A stretch of DNA of 17,000 nt. It comes from Candidatus Gastranaerophilales bacterium (lineage in GTDB: Bacteria > Cyanobacteriota > Vampirovibrionia > Gastranaerophilales > Gastranaerophilaceae). The stretch is taken from the NCBI GenBank assembly GCA_021205645.1, contig JAJPXE010000022.1, positions 1 to 17,000 of the forward strand, in the 5' to 3' direction. Shown here piece by piece: positions 1 through 8,671 of this stretch. Within the stretch, counting starts at the first letter, position 1. Each line of letters begins with the position of its first letter. Under the pieces are notes generated by a model, which ran no database searches, had not been told where the DNA came from, and saw nothing but the letters and a program-made list of their open reading frames with translations. The position numbers were made by a program, and so were the translations under genes.

Positions 1-1
1 A

Positions 2-1537
2 TTATTGCTTGAGAACTATCTTCTTAACTACACAAAATTATCGGATAATTACAGAAATTCTGATGTAAAGACTAAAACAGATAAAGATAATAATTCAATA
101 TTATTTATTTTAATGTTTTCAGGCATTTTGTTTATGAGTATCGGGTGTTTGATTTCGTACATACATCAGCCGGTAAGATTGTTTTTTATAACCTTAATAC
201 TTATATCAATTGCCGGTATAAATACGGGCATTATGGAAAAAATCAAGAATAAAAAGAACCGGCTGAAAACAGACTGCGTAAAAGAAATTGAGAAAAATAA
301 ATTACAAATTTTGAGAATATATAATAAATATAATTTTGCAGAGAATGCAGAAAATGATTTTACGGTACAGGCAAACTGCAATATTCAAAAAATGAACTAT
401 AATATTTCGGAATATAAACGTCTTTCGTATGATTTATTAAAACTTAGCACCGAACTTAAAACAGAAACAGAAAACCTTATAAAATCAAAAGAGCTTTTAA
501 ATTCCACAAAGGATAAACTAAAAAATTTGATTGAAGAAAAAGAAAGTTTTCTCAAAAAAGTTTCTGTTGAAAAATTAGAAAATTATCCTGAAATTTATGA
601 ATTTGCACGTGAGCTTAAAAATATTTGTGTTTCTATTTCAGAAACGGAAAAAAGTATTCTTGATACAGATAAAATGGGTGTTAATTTTGCCGGTGAATTA
701 AACGACTTTTTGCAAACCTGTGAAATTGATGAAACAGTCAATAAATATGATAATTTTGAGGACATACTTGATAAAATAAGGGATAGTCTTGACAAATCAC
801 TGGAAAATAACCGGCTCAAAACGGAGCTTATATCAAAGATAGACACTTATGATAATGAATTAGTGAAATATTCAGATGAGATAAAGGCTAAAATTGCGAA
901 ATCAGGAACGATTAACCCTGAAGAAACAGAATTAGTTTTAAAAACAAAACAGGAAGAAAAAGGAAAGTTGACCCGTTCAAAAGAGATATTGGAGCAGGTA
1001 TCAAACCTTGTTGAGCTTAAAAACAAACGGAATGTTGAGATAAATCGGCTTAAATCCTGCCTTAACCGGTTAATAGTAAAAGAAGTGGTTTTGATGATTA
1101 TAGAGAAATCAAAAGAGAAGTTTAATGAAACGCAGCCGAATCTTATCAGTGCAAAGAAATATCTGTCAAAAATAACGAACGGTAAATATAATGAAATAAA
1201 CTTTGAGTACAAAAGCATAAGCGGTGTGAACATGCCCGAGAAGGATTGGGATACCCTCAGCCGCGGAACAAAAGAACAGTTATATCTGGCGTTGAGATTG
1301 GGGTTCGCTGATAATTACTCAAAAGATATAGATGGAAATTTTAACGGTATTCCTCAATTACCTTTGATTATCGATGATGCTTTCGTTAATTTCGATAAAT
1401 CTAGAACGACTGCCGTTTTAAAATGTCTGGAAGAATTCGGAAAAAATAATCAAGTATTATATTTCACCTGCCATACTGAGGTCATTAAAGATATACTAAA
1501 AAAAGCAAATATTAAATATAATTTAATCGAGTTATAA
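2..1537 (+). CDS. YhaN/SbcC-like membrane-anchored coiled-coil ATPase, C-terminal part (5' truncated)
   Basis: The reading frame is open to the left edge, so the true start and the Walker A half of the ATPase lie outside the window. Numbered from the TTG at position 5, about 510 residues are visible. Two hydrophobic segments (about 31-52 and 57-75) are followed by a Lys/Glu-rich coiled coil (about 85-380). The C-terminal ATPase lobe has the ABC/SMC signature LSRGT (418-422, followed by EQLYLALRLGFA), a Walker B strand PLIIDDA (453-459) and the H-loop His490 in YFTCH. This signature form and a membrane hairpin inside the coiled coil resemble the YhaN family, SbcC/Rad50-like ATPases usually paired with an Mre11-like nuclease. 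No nuclease partner is in the window; it could lie upstream. ATPase assignment is firm; the DNA-repair role is inferred from family. Confidence 0.8.
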   Translation, partial: LLLENYLLNYTKLSDNYRNSDVKTKTDKDNNSILFILMFSGILFMSIGCLISYIHQPVRLFFITLILISIAGINTGIMEKIKNKKNRLKTDCVKEIEKNKLQILRIYNKYNFAENAENDFTVQANCNIQKMNYNISEYKRLSYDLLKLSTELKTETENLIKSKELLNSTKDKLKNLIEEKESFLKKVSVEKLENYPEIYEFARELKNICVSISETEKSILDTDKMGVNFAGELNDFLQTCEIDETVNKYDNFEDILDKIRDSLDKSLENNRLKTELISKIDTYDNELVKYSDEIKAKIAKSGTINPEETELVLKTKQEEKGKLTRSKEILEQVSNLVELKNKRNVEINRLKSCLNRLIVKEVVLMIIEKSKEKFNETQPNLISAKKYLSKITNGKYNEINFEYKSISGVNMPEKDWDTLSRGTKEQLYLALRLGFADNYSKDIDGNFNGIPQLPLIIDDAFVNFDKSRTTAVLKCLEEFGKNNQVLYFTCHTEVIKDILKKANIKYNLIEL

Positions 1538-1568
1538 CGGTTTTCCGGTATTTTCCCGTTTATACCGG
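1537..1568 (+). terminator. Possible weak terminator after the ATPase gene
   Basis: Directly after the TAA at 1535-1537 there is a small bulged hairpin (ACGG, loop TTTT, CCGGT) followed by TATTTT. An alternative stem pairs CCGGTA (1545-1550) with TACCGG (1563-1568). Both stems are short and the T-run is poor, so this is tentative. Confidence 0.25.
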
Positions 1569-1661
1569 CATCACACCATCATTGTTAACTTTTGTAAAAT
1601 CACACCTGAAATGTTGTCAATTATTATAAATATATACACTTTATATATTCAGGGTATAATT

Positions 1662-2447
1662 ATGGGCGTAAGCAAAGCATCATTAGAAAATAATCAGTTT
1701 CATTACGAAAAAAAAGATCGAAAAACACGTTCTAAAGAACAGTGTGAAAAGCTTAAGAAGCGTGCAGAAGAAGCCGGTAAAAAAGAACGTGACCGTATAG
1801 AAAGGGAGGCTTCCGCATCCTGCAGTGCATACAATGCAATAACTGCAGAGCAAGAAGGTATGTTTTACCGCTGGCTTAAGGAGCAAGTCTACTTGATAAA
1901 TGGTATTTCAAAAGAAGATAGAGATGCATTTAACGCAAAGCAGAAAGCTATCAAAAGAGGTGAATATACCGAAGAAAACGACACAACCGGAACGGATACT
2001 GCCGGCTATAACAACGGCGATTTGTATGTAAAAAATAATAATGAAGCAAAATATCAAAGTTATATCCTTAAATATGCCAAACAGTACAATTTAGACCCTA
2101 ACCTTGTTGCAGCGGTGATAGAAAAAGAATCAAACTGGAATCCGAATGCGGTTTCTTCAGCAAACTGTAAAGGATTAATGCAGGTTAATCCTAAATATGT
2201 TTCCGGCAATTTGCACGATGTTGATCACAATATTGCGGAAGGCTGTAGAATATTGCGAGAATGTATGGATGCATACCCTGATTCTTTAGAACAGGCACTT
2301 GTTGCCTACAATGCAGGCATCACAGGAGCTAAAAACACTCCATCCTCAAGCTATTCCACAAAAGTTATGAACGCATATAACAGCAGAACTGAACTTTTGG
2401 CTCAAAATTCAGCAAACAGCACTAACAAATTGGATTATTCCGCATAA
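1662..2447 (+). CDS. Lytic transglycosylase-like (SLT/GH23) protein without signal peptide
   Basis: The C-terminal half (about residues 125-245) carries a soluble lytic transglycosylase fold. Its features are an AAVIEKESNWNP block with the likely catalytic Glu156, then GLMQVNP, and the late helix ALVAYNAG. These match the GH23/SLT pattern of ES, GLMQ and AYNAG. Such enzymes cut peptidoglycan between MurNAc and GlcNAc. I prefer the ATG at 1662 (261 residues, MGVSKAS) over an upstream in-frame ATG at 1611, because the upstream one adds a hydrophobic but unconvincing leader and CAGGG lies 5' of the later ATG. The N-terminal 100 residues are charged and probably helical, with no signal peptide or lipobox, which is odd for a wall enzyme. 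It may leave by another route, act at lysis, or be a structural LT-like protein. The gene stands alone between the ATPase and metG. Confidence 0.8.
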   Translation: MGVSKASLENNQFHYEKKDRKTRSKEQCEKLKKRAEEAGKKERDRIEREASASCSAYNAITAEQEGMFYRWLKEQVYLINGISKEDRDAFNAKQKAIKRGEYTEENDTTGTDTAGYNNGDLYVKNNNEAKYQSYILKYAKQYNLDPNLVAAVIEKESNWNPNAVSSANCKGLMQVNPKYVSGNLHDVDHNIAEGCRILRECMDAYPDSLEQALVAYNAGITGAKNTPSSSYSTKVMNAYNSRTELLAQNSANSTNKLDYSA

Positions 2448-2554
2448 TTGCAGAGTATATCTTAAAACAGTTCACCCGCATTTTGTATTAAAAATATTCC
2501 GTTAAAAAATGAAACTGTAAAATAAAGTCAAACTGCTAAAAAATCTGTTCATCT

Positions 2555-2568
2555 GCACGTTTTCGTGC
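2555..2568 (+). other. Short perfect hairpin upstream of metG
   Basis: GCACG, loop TTTT, CGTGC forms a 5-bp stem about 33 bases before the metG ATG, followed by TAAAAT. It could be the end of the preceding transcript or part of the metG leader. The rest of 2448-2600 shows no convincing promoter, T-box or other riboswitch. Confidence 0.3.
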
Positions 2569-2600
2569 TAAAATCATAAAGAAGAGAAGGAATCATTATT

Positions 2601-4169
2601 ATGGAAAAATTTTATGCAACTACGGCGATAGATTATGTTAACGGTGCTCCGCATATCGGACACGCTTATGAAAAGATTTTGTCCGATGTTATTTTCAGGC
2701 ACTATACTCAGCGATGCGATAATACATTCATGCTCACAGGCACTGACGAACACGGCATAAAAATCCAAAAAACAGCGGCGGCAAGGAACATAACACCAAA
2801 ACAACTCTGCGATGAGAACGCTCAGCAGTTCAAAAATGCATGGAAAGCTCTGGATTTTGATTATTCTCATTTTATAAGAACAACAGATGAGCAGCACGTT
2901 AAAGTTGTTCAACATATTTTTAAGAAATTAACGGAACAGAATGACATCTATAAAAACTCTTATACCGGTCTTTATTGCAGCGGCTGCGAGGCGTTTTTAA
3001 ACGAAAAGGACCTCACAGAGGACGGACTTTGCCCGGACCATCTTAAAAAACCCGATATTGTCAGCGAAGAAAACTACTTCTTTAAATTGACAAAATATAA
3101 AGATGCTATTGCAAAACATATAAAACAAAATCCGGATTTTATTGTTCCGGCATTCAGAGCTAATGAAGTGCTTAACCAGTTAGAAAATATCGAAGATATA
3201 TCAGTATCAAGGGCAAAATCCAATGTTGATTGGAGTATTGACGTTCTTGACGATTCAGAACAGGGAGTATACGTATGGATAGATGCACTTTCCAACTACA
3301 TCACCGCCATTGGCTATGATACGGAAAATCCGGCAGAACAATTTAACACTCTCTGGCCTGTTGATGTTCATATTATCGGAAAAGATATTCTCAAATTCCA
3401 TAGTATTTACTGGATTGGTATTCTTATGGCGTTAAATCTGCCGCTTCCTAAACATATCTTTGCTCACGGCTGGATTACCATTGATGAAACTAAAATGTCT
3501 AAATCCCTCGGAAATGTTATCTCGCCGACAGGTGTCCTTGAAAGTTTTAACCTTGATAAACCGGATGCGCTGAGATATTATATGGCAACTGCTGCTCCTT
3601 GCGGCAAGGACGGAAATTATTCGGATATTGATTTTAAAGAAAAAGTTAATGCTCATCTGGCTAATTCAATGGGGAATCTGCTTAACAGAACTCTTTCTAT
3701 GCTTGTTAAATACTTTGACGGTGATATTAAACAGGAATTTAAAATCAAGTCTGAGCTTTCGGACAAAGCATTAAAAATAGTCAAAGAAGTTATGCATCAT
3801 TTTGATTATTTTGAAATACAGGAGGCTGCACAAAAAATCATGGAACTTGTTGATGATACAAACAAATTCATCACAGACAGCGAACCGTGGACACTTGCTA
3901 AAAATTCCGAAACAGATAAATGCGGACAGGTTCTGACTACCGTACTTGATGTTATGTGTGTTATCACATCTCTTATTTATCCTTATTGCCCGAATATAGC
4001 CTCTGATATGGCTTCTCAGCTCAAATATGATTTAAAATCCACAAAACTGCAGGATATCACCACCGATAATATTAAAATAGGACATCTTATTGATAAAGAA
4101 AGTATCAAACCGGTATTCTTAAGATTAGACAGTGAGCTGGCAGATAAAACAAAAGCCTTAAAAGTCTGA
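2601..4169 (+). CDS. metG: Methionyl-tRNA synthetase
   Basis: Class I aminoacyl-tRNA synthetase that charges tRNA-Met in the cytoplasm. The protein is 522 residues. It opens with the typical MetRS N-terminus (FYATTAIDYVNGAPHIGH), with the HIGH motif at 18-21 and TGTDEHG soon after. A zinc-binding knuckle uses Cys126, Cys129, Cys144 and His147. The KMSKS loop is at 298-302. The C-terminal anticodon-binding helical domain follows, but the protein ends without the EMAP-II/Trbp111-like dimerisation domain found in longer MetRS such as the E. coli enzyme. GAAGG lies 10 bases before the ATG, which fixes the start. The gene converges with asd across a short gap. Identification is secure. Confidence 0.97.
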   Translation: MEKFYATTAIDYVNGAPHIGHAYEKILSDVIFRHYTQRCDNTFMLTGTDEHGIKIQKTAAARNITPKQLCDENAQQFKNAWKALDFDYSHFIRTTDEQHVKVVQHIFKKLTEQNDIYKNSYTGLYCSGCEAFLNEKDLTEDGLCPDHLKKPDIVSEENYFFKLTKYKDAIAKHIKQNPDFIVPAFRANEVLNQLENIEDISVSRAKSNVDWSIDVLDDSEQGVYVWIDALSNYITAIGYDTENPAEQFNTLWPVDVHIIGKDILKFHSIYWIGILMALNLPLPKHIFAHGWITIDETKMSKSLGNVISPTGVLESFNLDKPDALRYYMATAAPCGKDGNYSDIDFKEKVNAHLANSMGNLLNRTLSMLVKYFDGDIKQEFKIKSELSDKALKIVKEVMHHFDYFEIQEAAQKIMELVDDTNKFITDSEPWTLAKNSETDKCGQVLTTVLDVMCVITSLIYPYCPNIASDMASQLKYDLKSTKLQDITTDNIKIGHLIDKESIKPVFLRLDSELADKTKALKV

Positions 4170-4184
4170 ATTATAAAAATAGTT

Positions 4185-4221
4185 CGGATGAATAAAAATC
4201 CGTCCTTATAATATTTTTATT
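4185..4221. terminator. Possible bidirectional terminator between convergent metG and asd
   Basis: The 55-bp gap holds two nested stems: CGGAT (4185-4189) with ATCCG (4198-4202), and AATAAAAAT (4191-4199) with ATTTTTATT (4213-4221). T-rich tracts flank them in both directions. Its position between the two gene ends supports termination, though the stems are weak and AT-rich. Confidence 0.4.
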
Positions 4222-4224
4222 TAA

Positions 4225-5241
4225 TCAATAAAGTTCCATTTCAATAACTTTTTTGCATATTCTCACCGTGTTTAGGGCAGCTCCTATTCTTAAATTATCC
4301 GCTACACACCACAGAGAAATACCGTTTTCAAAAGCAAGATTTTTTCTTATTCTTCCGGCAAATACCGGATTGGCTCCATCGGCATCGCGTGTAGTCGGAT
4401 ATTCGTAATCCTGAGGATTGTCAATAACCTCTACCCCGAAAGATCGGCTCAATATCTCTCGAACTTCATCAGGTGTAATTTTTTCTTTAAATTCAATATC
4501 TACAGCTTCCGAATGACCTCTGTATACAGGAACTCTGACAGCAGTACACGAAATAGGTGTGTTATCCGGCAGATGCAATATCTTCTTTGTTTCGTTTGTT
4601 ACTTTCATCTCTTCTTTTGTATATCCGTTTTCTTCAAATACGTCAATTTGCGGAATAACATTGAATGCAATAGGTTTTTTAAACGCCTCATTCGTGAATT
4701 TTTCACCGTTCAAAGCTGCCTTTGTATTGGCTGTCAACTCGTTCATTGCCTTTAATCCGGCTCCGCTTACCGCCTGATATGTTGATACTATAAGTCTTTT
4801 TATCTTTGCACGCTCATGCAGAGGCTTTAATATAAGCATTAATTGAGAAGTCGAACAATTCGGGTTTGATATTACACCTTTATGTTTTCGTAAATCTTCG
4901 TCATTAACATTAGCAATTACTAACGGAACATCTTTATCCATTCTGAACGCACTTGAGTTATCAATAATAACACCGCCCCTTTTCACTATTTCCGGTGCAA
5001 AAATCTTGCTTGTTGAACCGCCTGCCGATGCCATTACTATATTAATATCATTAAAAGACTCCGGCACAGCTTCTTCAACAATGTACTCTTTACCTTGAAA
5101 CTCAATCTTTGAGCCCGCACTTTTAGCACTTGATAAGAATTTTATACTGTTAAACTCGACCCCCAGCTCGGTTGTGATTTCGGCTATTTCCCGCCCGACT
5201 ACGCCGGTTGCCCCGAGTATAGCTATGTTTGGTTTTTTCAT
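4225..5241 (-). CDS. asd: Aspartate-semialdehyde dehydrogenase
   Basis: Catalyses NADPH-dependent reduction of aspartyl-4-phosphate to aspartate semialdehyde, the branch point to lysine/diaminopimelate, threonine and methionine. The 338-residue protein has the nucleotide-binding loop GATGVVG (10-16), the active-site Cys129 in SNPNCSTSQ, substrate-binding Arg100 in SSAFR, and the catalytic His243 in RGHSEAV. Length is usual for the family. GGGAG lies 8 bases before the ATG. The start follows the dapB stop by two bases, and its ribosome binding site lies inside the end of dapB, so the two are almost certainly co-transcribed and translationally coupled. The pair supplies DapB's substrate precursor from the same transcript. 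Confidence 0.97.
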   Translation of the reverse strand: MKKPNIAILGATGVVGREIAEITTELGVEFNSIKFLSSAKSAGSKIEFQGKEYIVEEAVPESFNDINIVMASAGGSTSKIFAPEIVKRGGVIIDNSSAFRMDKDVPLVIANVNDEDLRKHKGVISNPNCSTSQLMLILKPLHERAKIKRLIVSTYQAVSGAGLKAMNELTANTKAALNGEKFTNEAFKKPIAFNVIPQIDVFEENGYTKEEMKVTNETKKILHLPDNTPISCTAVRVPVYRGHSEAVDIEFKEKITPDEVREILSRSFGVEVIDNPQDYEYPTTRDADGANPVFAGRIRKNLAFENGISLWCVADNLRIGAALNTVRICKKVIEMELY

Positions 5242-5243
5242 TT

Positions 5244-6002
5244 TTATTCTCCCGACTGCATTATGTTATCCAATCCATATACAAACCCGCCGTTTTTCAC
5301 TAAATGTCTGACAGCAAGCAAAACCCCCGGCATGTAACATTCTCTGTTTGTTGAATCGTGCCTTATGGTCAAAATCTGTCCCGAAGAGCCGAATACAACT
5401 TCTTGAGATGCCATATAACCCGGCATTCTGACAGAATGAATATGTATGTTTTTGTATGTTTCCGCTCCTCTTGCACCTTTAAGTGTTTCTGTTTCAGCAC
5501 AATTGCCCGATGTAAAATTATCGTTGTTTTCCGCCATCATTGCCGCTGTTTTTACCGCTGTTCCGGAGGGTGCATCTTTCTTTTGATTATGATGAAACTC
5601 TATGATTTCCGCATTATCAAAATATTCTGCCGCCATTTTTGCAAACATCATCATCAAAACAGCACCTGTTGAAAAATTCGGTGCAATAAAACAGGCCGTA
5701 TTATTTGCCCCGGATAGCATCTTTAGCTCATTTATCTGTTCATCACTTAGCCCCGTCGTTCCGATTACTATATTAATTTTGTTCGTCAAACAGAATTTTG
5801 CATTCTCATATATTGTTGCAGGCTGTGTAAAATCAATAAGCACATCAATATCTCTCACTTTGCCTGCCGATTTTATAGACTCAAATTCACCGCCGTTTAT
5901 ATCTATTTGAGCGGTTAATTCCATATCATCCGCATTATTTACCGCCCTGATAACTTCTTTTCCCATCTTTCCGTTTGCTCCGCAAACCGCTATTTTTATC
6001 AT
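5244..6002 (-). CDS. dapB: 4-hydroxy-tetrahydrodipicolinate reductase
   Basis: Reduces the DapA product to tetrahydrodipicolinate in the lysine/meso-diaminopimelate pathway, feeding peptidoglycan synthesis. The 252-residue protein has the Rossmann loop GANGKMG (8-14), the GTTG motif (81-84), and the family signature EFHHNQKKDAPSGTA beginning at Glu135, with catalytic His137/His138 and substrate-binding Lys141. AGGGG lies 6 bases before the ATG at 6002. It is the first gene of the dapB-asd pair. The order dapB then asd, with no dapA or lysA nearby, means the rest of the pathway is encoded elsewhere. Confidence 0.96.
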   Translation of the reverse strand: MIKIAVCGANGKMGKEVIRAVNNADDMELTAQIDINGGEFESIKSAGKVRDIDVLIDFTQPATIYENAKFCLTNKINIVIGTTGLSDEQINELKMLSGANNTACFIAPNFSTGAVLMMMFAKMAAEYFDNAEIIEFHHNQKKDAPSGTAVKTAAMMAENNDNFTSGNCAETETLKGARGAETYKNIHIHSVRMPGYMASQEVVFGSSGQILTIRHDSTNRECYMPGVLLAVRHLVKNGGFVYGLDNIMQSGE

Positions 6003-6038
6003 AATAATCCCCTGATAACTGATTTAATACTACATACC

Positions 6039-6065
6039 AGTATAGTATCGCATAACAATATTCAA
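6039..6065 (-). promoter_or_regulatory. Candidate promoter for dapB-asd
   Basis: On the minus strand TTGAAT (6060-6065) precedes TATACT (6039-6044). The -10 is good, but the 15-base spacing is short. An imperfect inverted repeat, ATACTA (6027-6032) with TAGTAT (6043-6048), overlaps the -10 and could be an operator. Speculative. Confidence 0.25.
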
Positions 6066-6112
6066 ATTTAAACGTTATAATAAATTATGTAACGGTAATT
6101 TAAAATCGTATA

Positions 6113-6478
6113 TTATGTATTTCTTGCGTTATCGGCTTTAACTGCTTTTTTTGCCTGAATATAAGCATAAATACCCATTCCTGCACCGATAACACTATTG
6201 ATAGCCATAGAAATTTTAGTTTTTGACTCATATTTAAACATTTTTGAGCAGAGTTTATCAAACGCAAATCCAACCATAGCCCAGCATCCGCCGTTTATTA
6301 GCCCGATAACGGCGGGCGGATATTTGAGAGATCCCCCAAATCCGGCAGCTTGAGCAGTTTGCGGCTGTGCATTCTCCTGAGTTTGAACCGGAGCCTGCGG
6401 CTTCTGTTCTGAATACACTAATTGGCTGCTGCGTAATTGATTAAATGAATTATTACCTGATACCGGTGGAATGCTCAT
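6113..6478 (-). CDS. Small membrane protein, unknown function
   Basis: I do not recognise this 121-residue protein. Residues 1-50 are polar and rich in Gln, Pro, Ser and Ala, with no signal peptide. Two hydrophobic segments follow (about 56-73 and 91-107), joined by a basic loop and followed by a Lys/Ala-rich tail. AAAGGA lies about 9 bases upstream of the ATG. Coding is supported by the good ribosome binding site, the clear domain-like partition and the lack of competing frames. It lies between the polysaccharide cluster and dapB, on the same strand as both, with gaps of 236 and 110 bases, so it is probably its own unit. The low-complexity head plus membrane hairpin resembles small lineage-specific proteins I associate with Gastranaerophilales; that is inference. 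Confidence 0.65.
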   Translation of the reverse strand: MSIPPVSGNNSFNQLRSSQLVYSEQKPQAPVQTQENAQPQTAQAAGFGGSLKYPPAVIGLINGGCWAMVGFAFDKLCSKMFKYESKTKISMAINSVIGAGMGIYAYIQAKKAVKADNARNT

Positions 6479-6714
6479 ATAAGATTTTCCTTTTTCTACA
6501 CAACTAATTTAACGTTTATCATACTAAAAAATTGCCAAATGTCTTAATTATATTTACAATTTATTACATTAGCTCATCAGGATATAGGACATTTGTATAA
6601 TACCTGACAGTTTTCTCCTTTCGCACCGGTGCCAATAATAAAAAATCTACTCACTTCTGATTAGCTTTAATGGGAAATGGATAATTGTACGGTTTTCCGG
6701 TACGGGATTTTAAA
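6479..6714. other. Intergenic region with inverted repeats
   Basis: This 236-bp gap holds no gene. It contains an 8-bp inverted repeat, CAAATGTC (6536-6543) with GACATTTG (6588-6595); a perfect 10-base palindrome GCACCGGTGC (6623-6632); an isolated TATAAT on the plus strand (6596-6601) with no good -35; and a bulged hairpin around 6687-6703 just after the stop of the minus-strand aldolase-like gene, which may help end that transcript. Confidence 0.4.
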
Positions 6715-7719
6715 TTAAGAGAACCGGCAGTTATCAGAGATAATCCTGCTTATAATATCCTCTCTGTAATTTGATTTACTGTCATCAGGTATCTTTGAGA
6801 ATATGTTCTCCATTTGTTCAAAAGAACAGTCCGTATTATCTGCAAGATATTTAGCATAATTAGGGTGACATCTGTTCTTTGCACTTAAAAAATATATGTA
6901 ATCATATCCTTTGTCATATTTTAATTTAATCGGCTTTATATATTTCTCCGCAATTTCAACGATTAAATCCGTATTATAACCGGATTTAAGAGTCTTATTC
7001 AGAAACTCCGCTATTAGTTCGGTTTGCAAAATTCCGCCGCCCCGCCCAATTCCGCACAAACACGAATCTATTATCAGCTCACGATTTTTTATGGTGTTTA
7101 TTACCTGTTTTGTATTAGTAAACGACAATCCCAAATTATTATGAGAATGGAATCCCAACGCAGTTTTTTCGTGCAGATTTTTATCCAAATACCCGAACAA
7201 CTCTGCTGACTCTGCCTCTGTCATAATACCCATTGTATCAACAATACACAGGCATGCCGGTCTTATTGAATTACAAATATCCAACAGCTTTTCAAGCTCT
7301 TTTTTAGTATATAAACTCGTGTGCATCGGATTAAGCGAAATGTTATATCCCTTATCAATAAGCATTTTAGCAAAATCAGATACATAATCAAGATGATGAC
7401 GCTTAAAAGCTATTCGTAAAGTAAAATTAAACCCTTTATTAATACTTATTTTATCAGCTGATATCTCACCAAAATTAAGCATCAAAGTACAGACTTTATT
7501 TGTAAACTCCGGAATATACTCCGCTGCTCTTTCAATGTTGCCGAACAATGTTGAATCTTTACCGCCGTCGACTTCACTCAAAAAACCGCACTCAACATAA
7601 TCAACTTCCGCACTTACCAGTTGATGAATAATCAACTTTGACAAATCACCGCCAAAATCCCAGTTATTTATATATCCGCCGTCCCTTAACGTGCAATCCA
7701 GTAACTTTATTAAAGCCAT
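6715..7719 (-). CDS. DRE-TIM metallolyase (HMGL/aldolase-like) of a polysaccharide cluster
   Basis: The N-terminus LLDCTLRDGGY (6-16) is the DRE-TIM signature, with metal-binding Asp8, and Arg12 and Asp13 in the usual positions. HSHN (191-194) supplies the metal-binding histidines, and GIGRGGG (223-229) matches the GxGRxxG loop. Family members include 4-hydroxy-2-oxovalerate aldolase, HMG-CoA lyase and isopropylmalate/citramalate synthase. At 334 residues it lacks the regulatory domain of isopropylmalate synthases. It is closest in feel to the aldolase-like proteins found in surface polysaccharide loci, where the substrate is generally unknown. GAGG lies about 8 bases before the ATG. The gene is third after waaA and the family 8 glycosyltransferase, with a 40-base gap, so a role in making an unusual envelope sugar or acid is plausible. 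Fold is firm; substrate unknown. Confidence 0.82.
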   Translation of the reverse strand: MALIKLLDCTLRDGGYINNWDFGGDLSKLIIHQLVSAEVDYVECGFLSEVDGGKDSTLFGNIERAAEYIPEFTNKVCTLMLNFGEISADKISINKGFNFTLRIAFKRHHLDYVSDFAKMLIDKGYNISLNPMHTSLYTKKELEKLLDICNSIRPACLCIVDTMGIMTEAESAELFGYLDKNLHEKTALGFHSHNNLGLSFTNTKQVINTIKNRELIIDSCLCGIGRGGGILQTELIAEFLNKTLKSGYNTDLIVEIAEKYIKPIKLKYDKGYDYIYFLSAKNRCHPNYAKYLADNTDCSFEQMENIFSKIPDDSKSNYREDIISRIISDNCRFS

Positions 7720-7759
7720 CTAGCGACCTCTGTTTTTTATCATTTTTATAGAATATTGA

Positions 7760-8668
7760 TTAACGCTTTATATATGAATAATACAATGCCCTGTAGAATT
7801 TCGGTCTAAAAAGAAATAACGGTCTGTAGACAACATACCTGAATAATGAATAAATCTGACTGACAATTTCACATTTAAACTTTTCCATACCGGTATTTTT
7901 CCACGGGGTCAACTGCAGGTATTTAAAATACAAGTTTTTATAATAATTCATTGAGCCGAACAGCCACGGTTTTTGTCTGCCTATATAATGAACTAATTTA
8001 GGATTTTTAGCATAACCGGAACGGTTAACAAAATTACTTGATTGAACATTCCATCCGTCATCAATCTGCTTAATATGTCCTTGCAGAACAACATTTATAA
8101 TCTGCTGGTCGCCGACAAAAATCTCATCAAAATGCTGCCGGGTATATTCAAGATACTTTGCTTCAATATTATCTTCCCTAATCCTATTGAGATTAAAAAT
8201 CAACATACCGGCATTTACATACAAACTGCCCTCATCAAGTTCAGGCTTTCTATGATGTGTTTGATTTGAAATATCAGATACGCCGCCCGCATAATAATCG
8301 GAAATACCGGTATTGTACAGCTCCGATATATCACTGTTTACAACAACATCGCAATCCAGATACAAAACCTTATCGACACCCTCCAGCAAGGAGGCGAGTT
8401 TTAATCTGTAAAATGTTGCGATATTTATGTATTTGTGGGTCTTTATCTTCGAATAATCATTAAACAACTCATTATCAATTTTTATAAACTTTATCTCACA
8501 GGGATTAATCTCTTTTAATTTTTCTGTTTTAGTTCTATTTTCCCCGGAAATTCCGCCGTCAAGAATATAAAATGTTATATTATTACATTTGGTATTAGCA
8601 AGAATTGAAGCAATTACAACACCGGCGTATTCTGAATAATTATCATCGGTTGCAAGACAGATATTCAT
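7760..8668 (-). CDS. Glycosyltransferase family 8 protein
   Basis: A 302-residue GT-A enzyme of the LgtC/GspA type, which transfers glucose or galactose from a UDP-sugar to an LPS or protein acceptor. Visible motifs are the N-terminal strand MNICLATDDNY, the metal-binding DxD as Asp105-Cys-Asp107 in VLYLDCDVVV, NAGMLIFNL (152-160), GDQQIINV (186-193), and the C-terminal HYIGRQKPW (227-235), whose His and Lys fit the family's HxGxxKPW motif. The last 45 residues are basic and aromatic and could lie against the inner membrane. AAAGG lies about 10 bases before the ATG, within the end of waaA. The start is 3 bases from the waaA stop, so the genes are co-transcribed; a likely task is adding a hexose to the inner LPS core. 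Acceptor and sugar cannot be read from the sequence. Confidence 0.92.
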   Translation of the reverse strand: MNICLATDDNYSEYAGVVIASILANTKCNNITFYILDGGISGENRTKTEKLKEINPCEIKFIKIDNELFNDYSKIKTHKYINIATFYRLKLASLLEGVDKVLYLDCDVVVNSDISELYNTGISDYYAGGVSDISNQTHHRKPELDEGSLYVNAGMLIFNLNRIREDNIEAKYLEYTRQHFDEIFVGDQQIINVVLQGHIKQIDDGWNVQSSNFVNRSGYAKNPKLVHYIGRQKPWLFGSMNYYKNLYFKYLQLTPWKNTGMEKFKCEIVSQIYSLFRYVVYRPLFLFRPKFYRALYYSYIKR

Positions 8669-8671
8669 AGA

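Noticed and set aside
4513..4777. Plus-strand ORFs antisense to asd, and similar ones opposite dapB, nadB and waaA
   Set aside because: They are shadows of well-conserved genes on the other strand and lack ribosome binding sites.
1537..6702. Identical 14-mer ACGGTTTTCCGGTA after two genes (1537-1550 and 6689-6702)
   Set aside because: Roughly one such match is expected by chance between all positions of a 17-kb window, and the two copies point in opposite directions relative to their genes.
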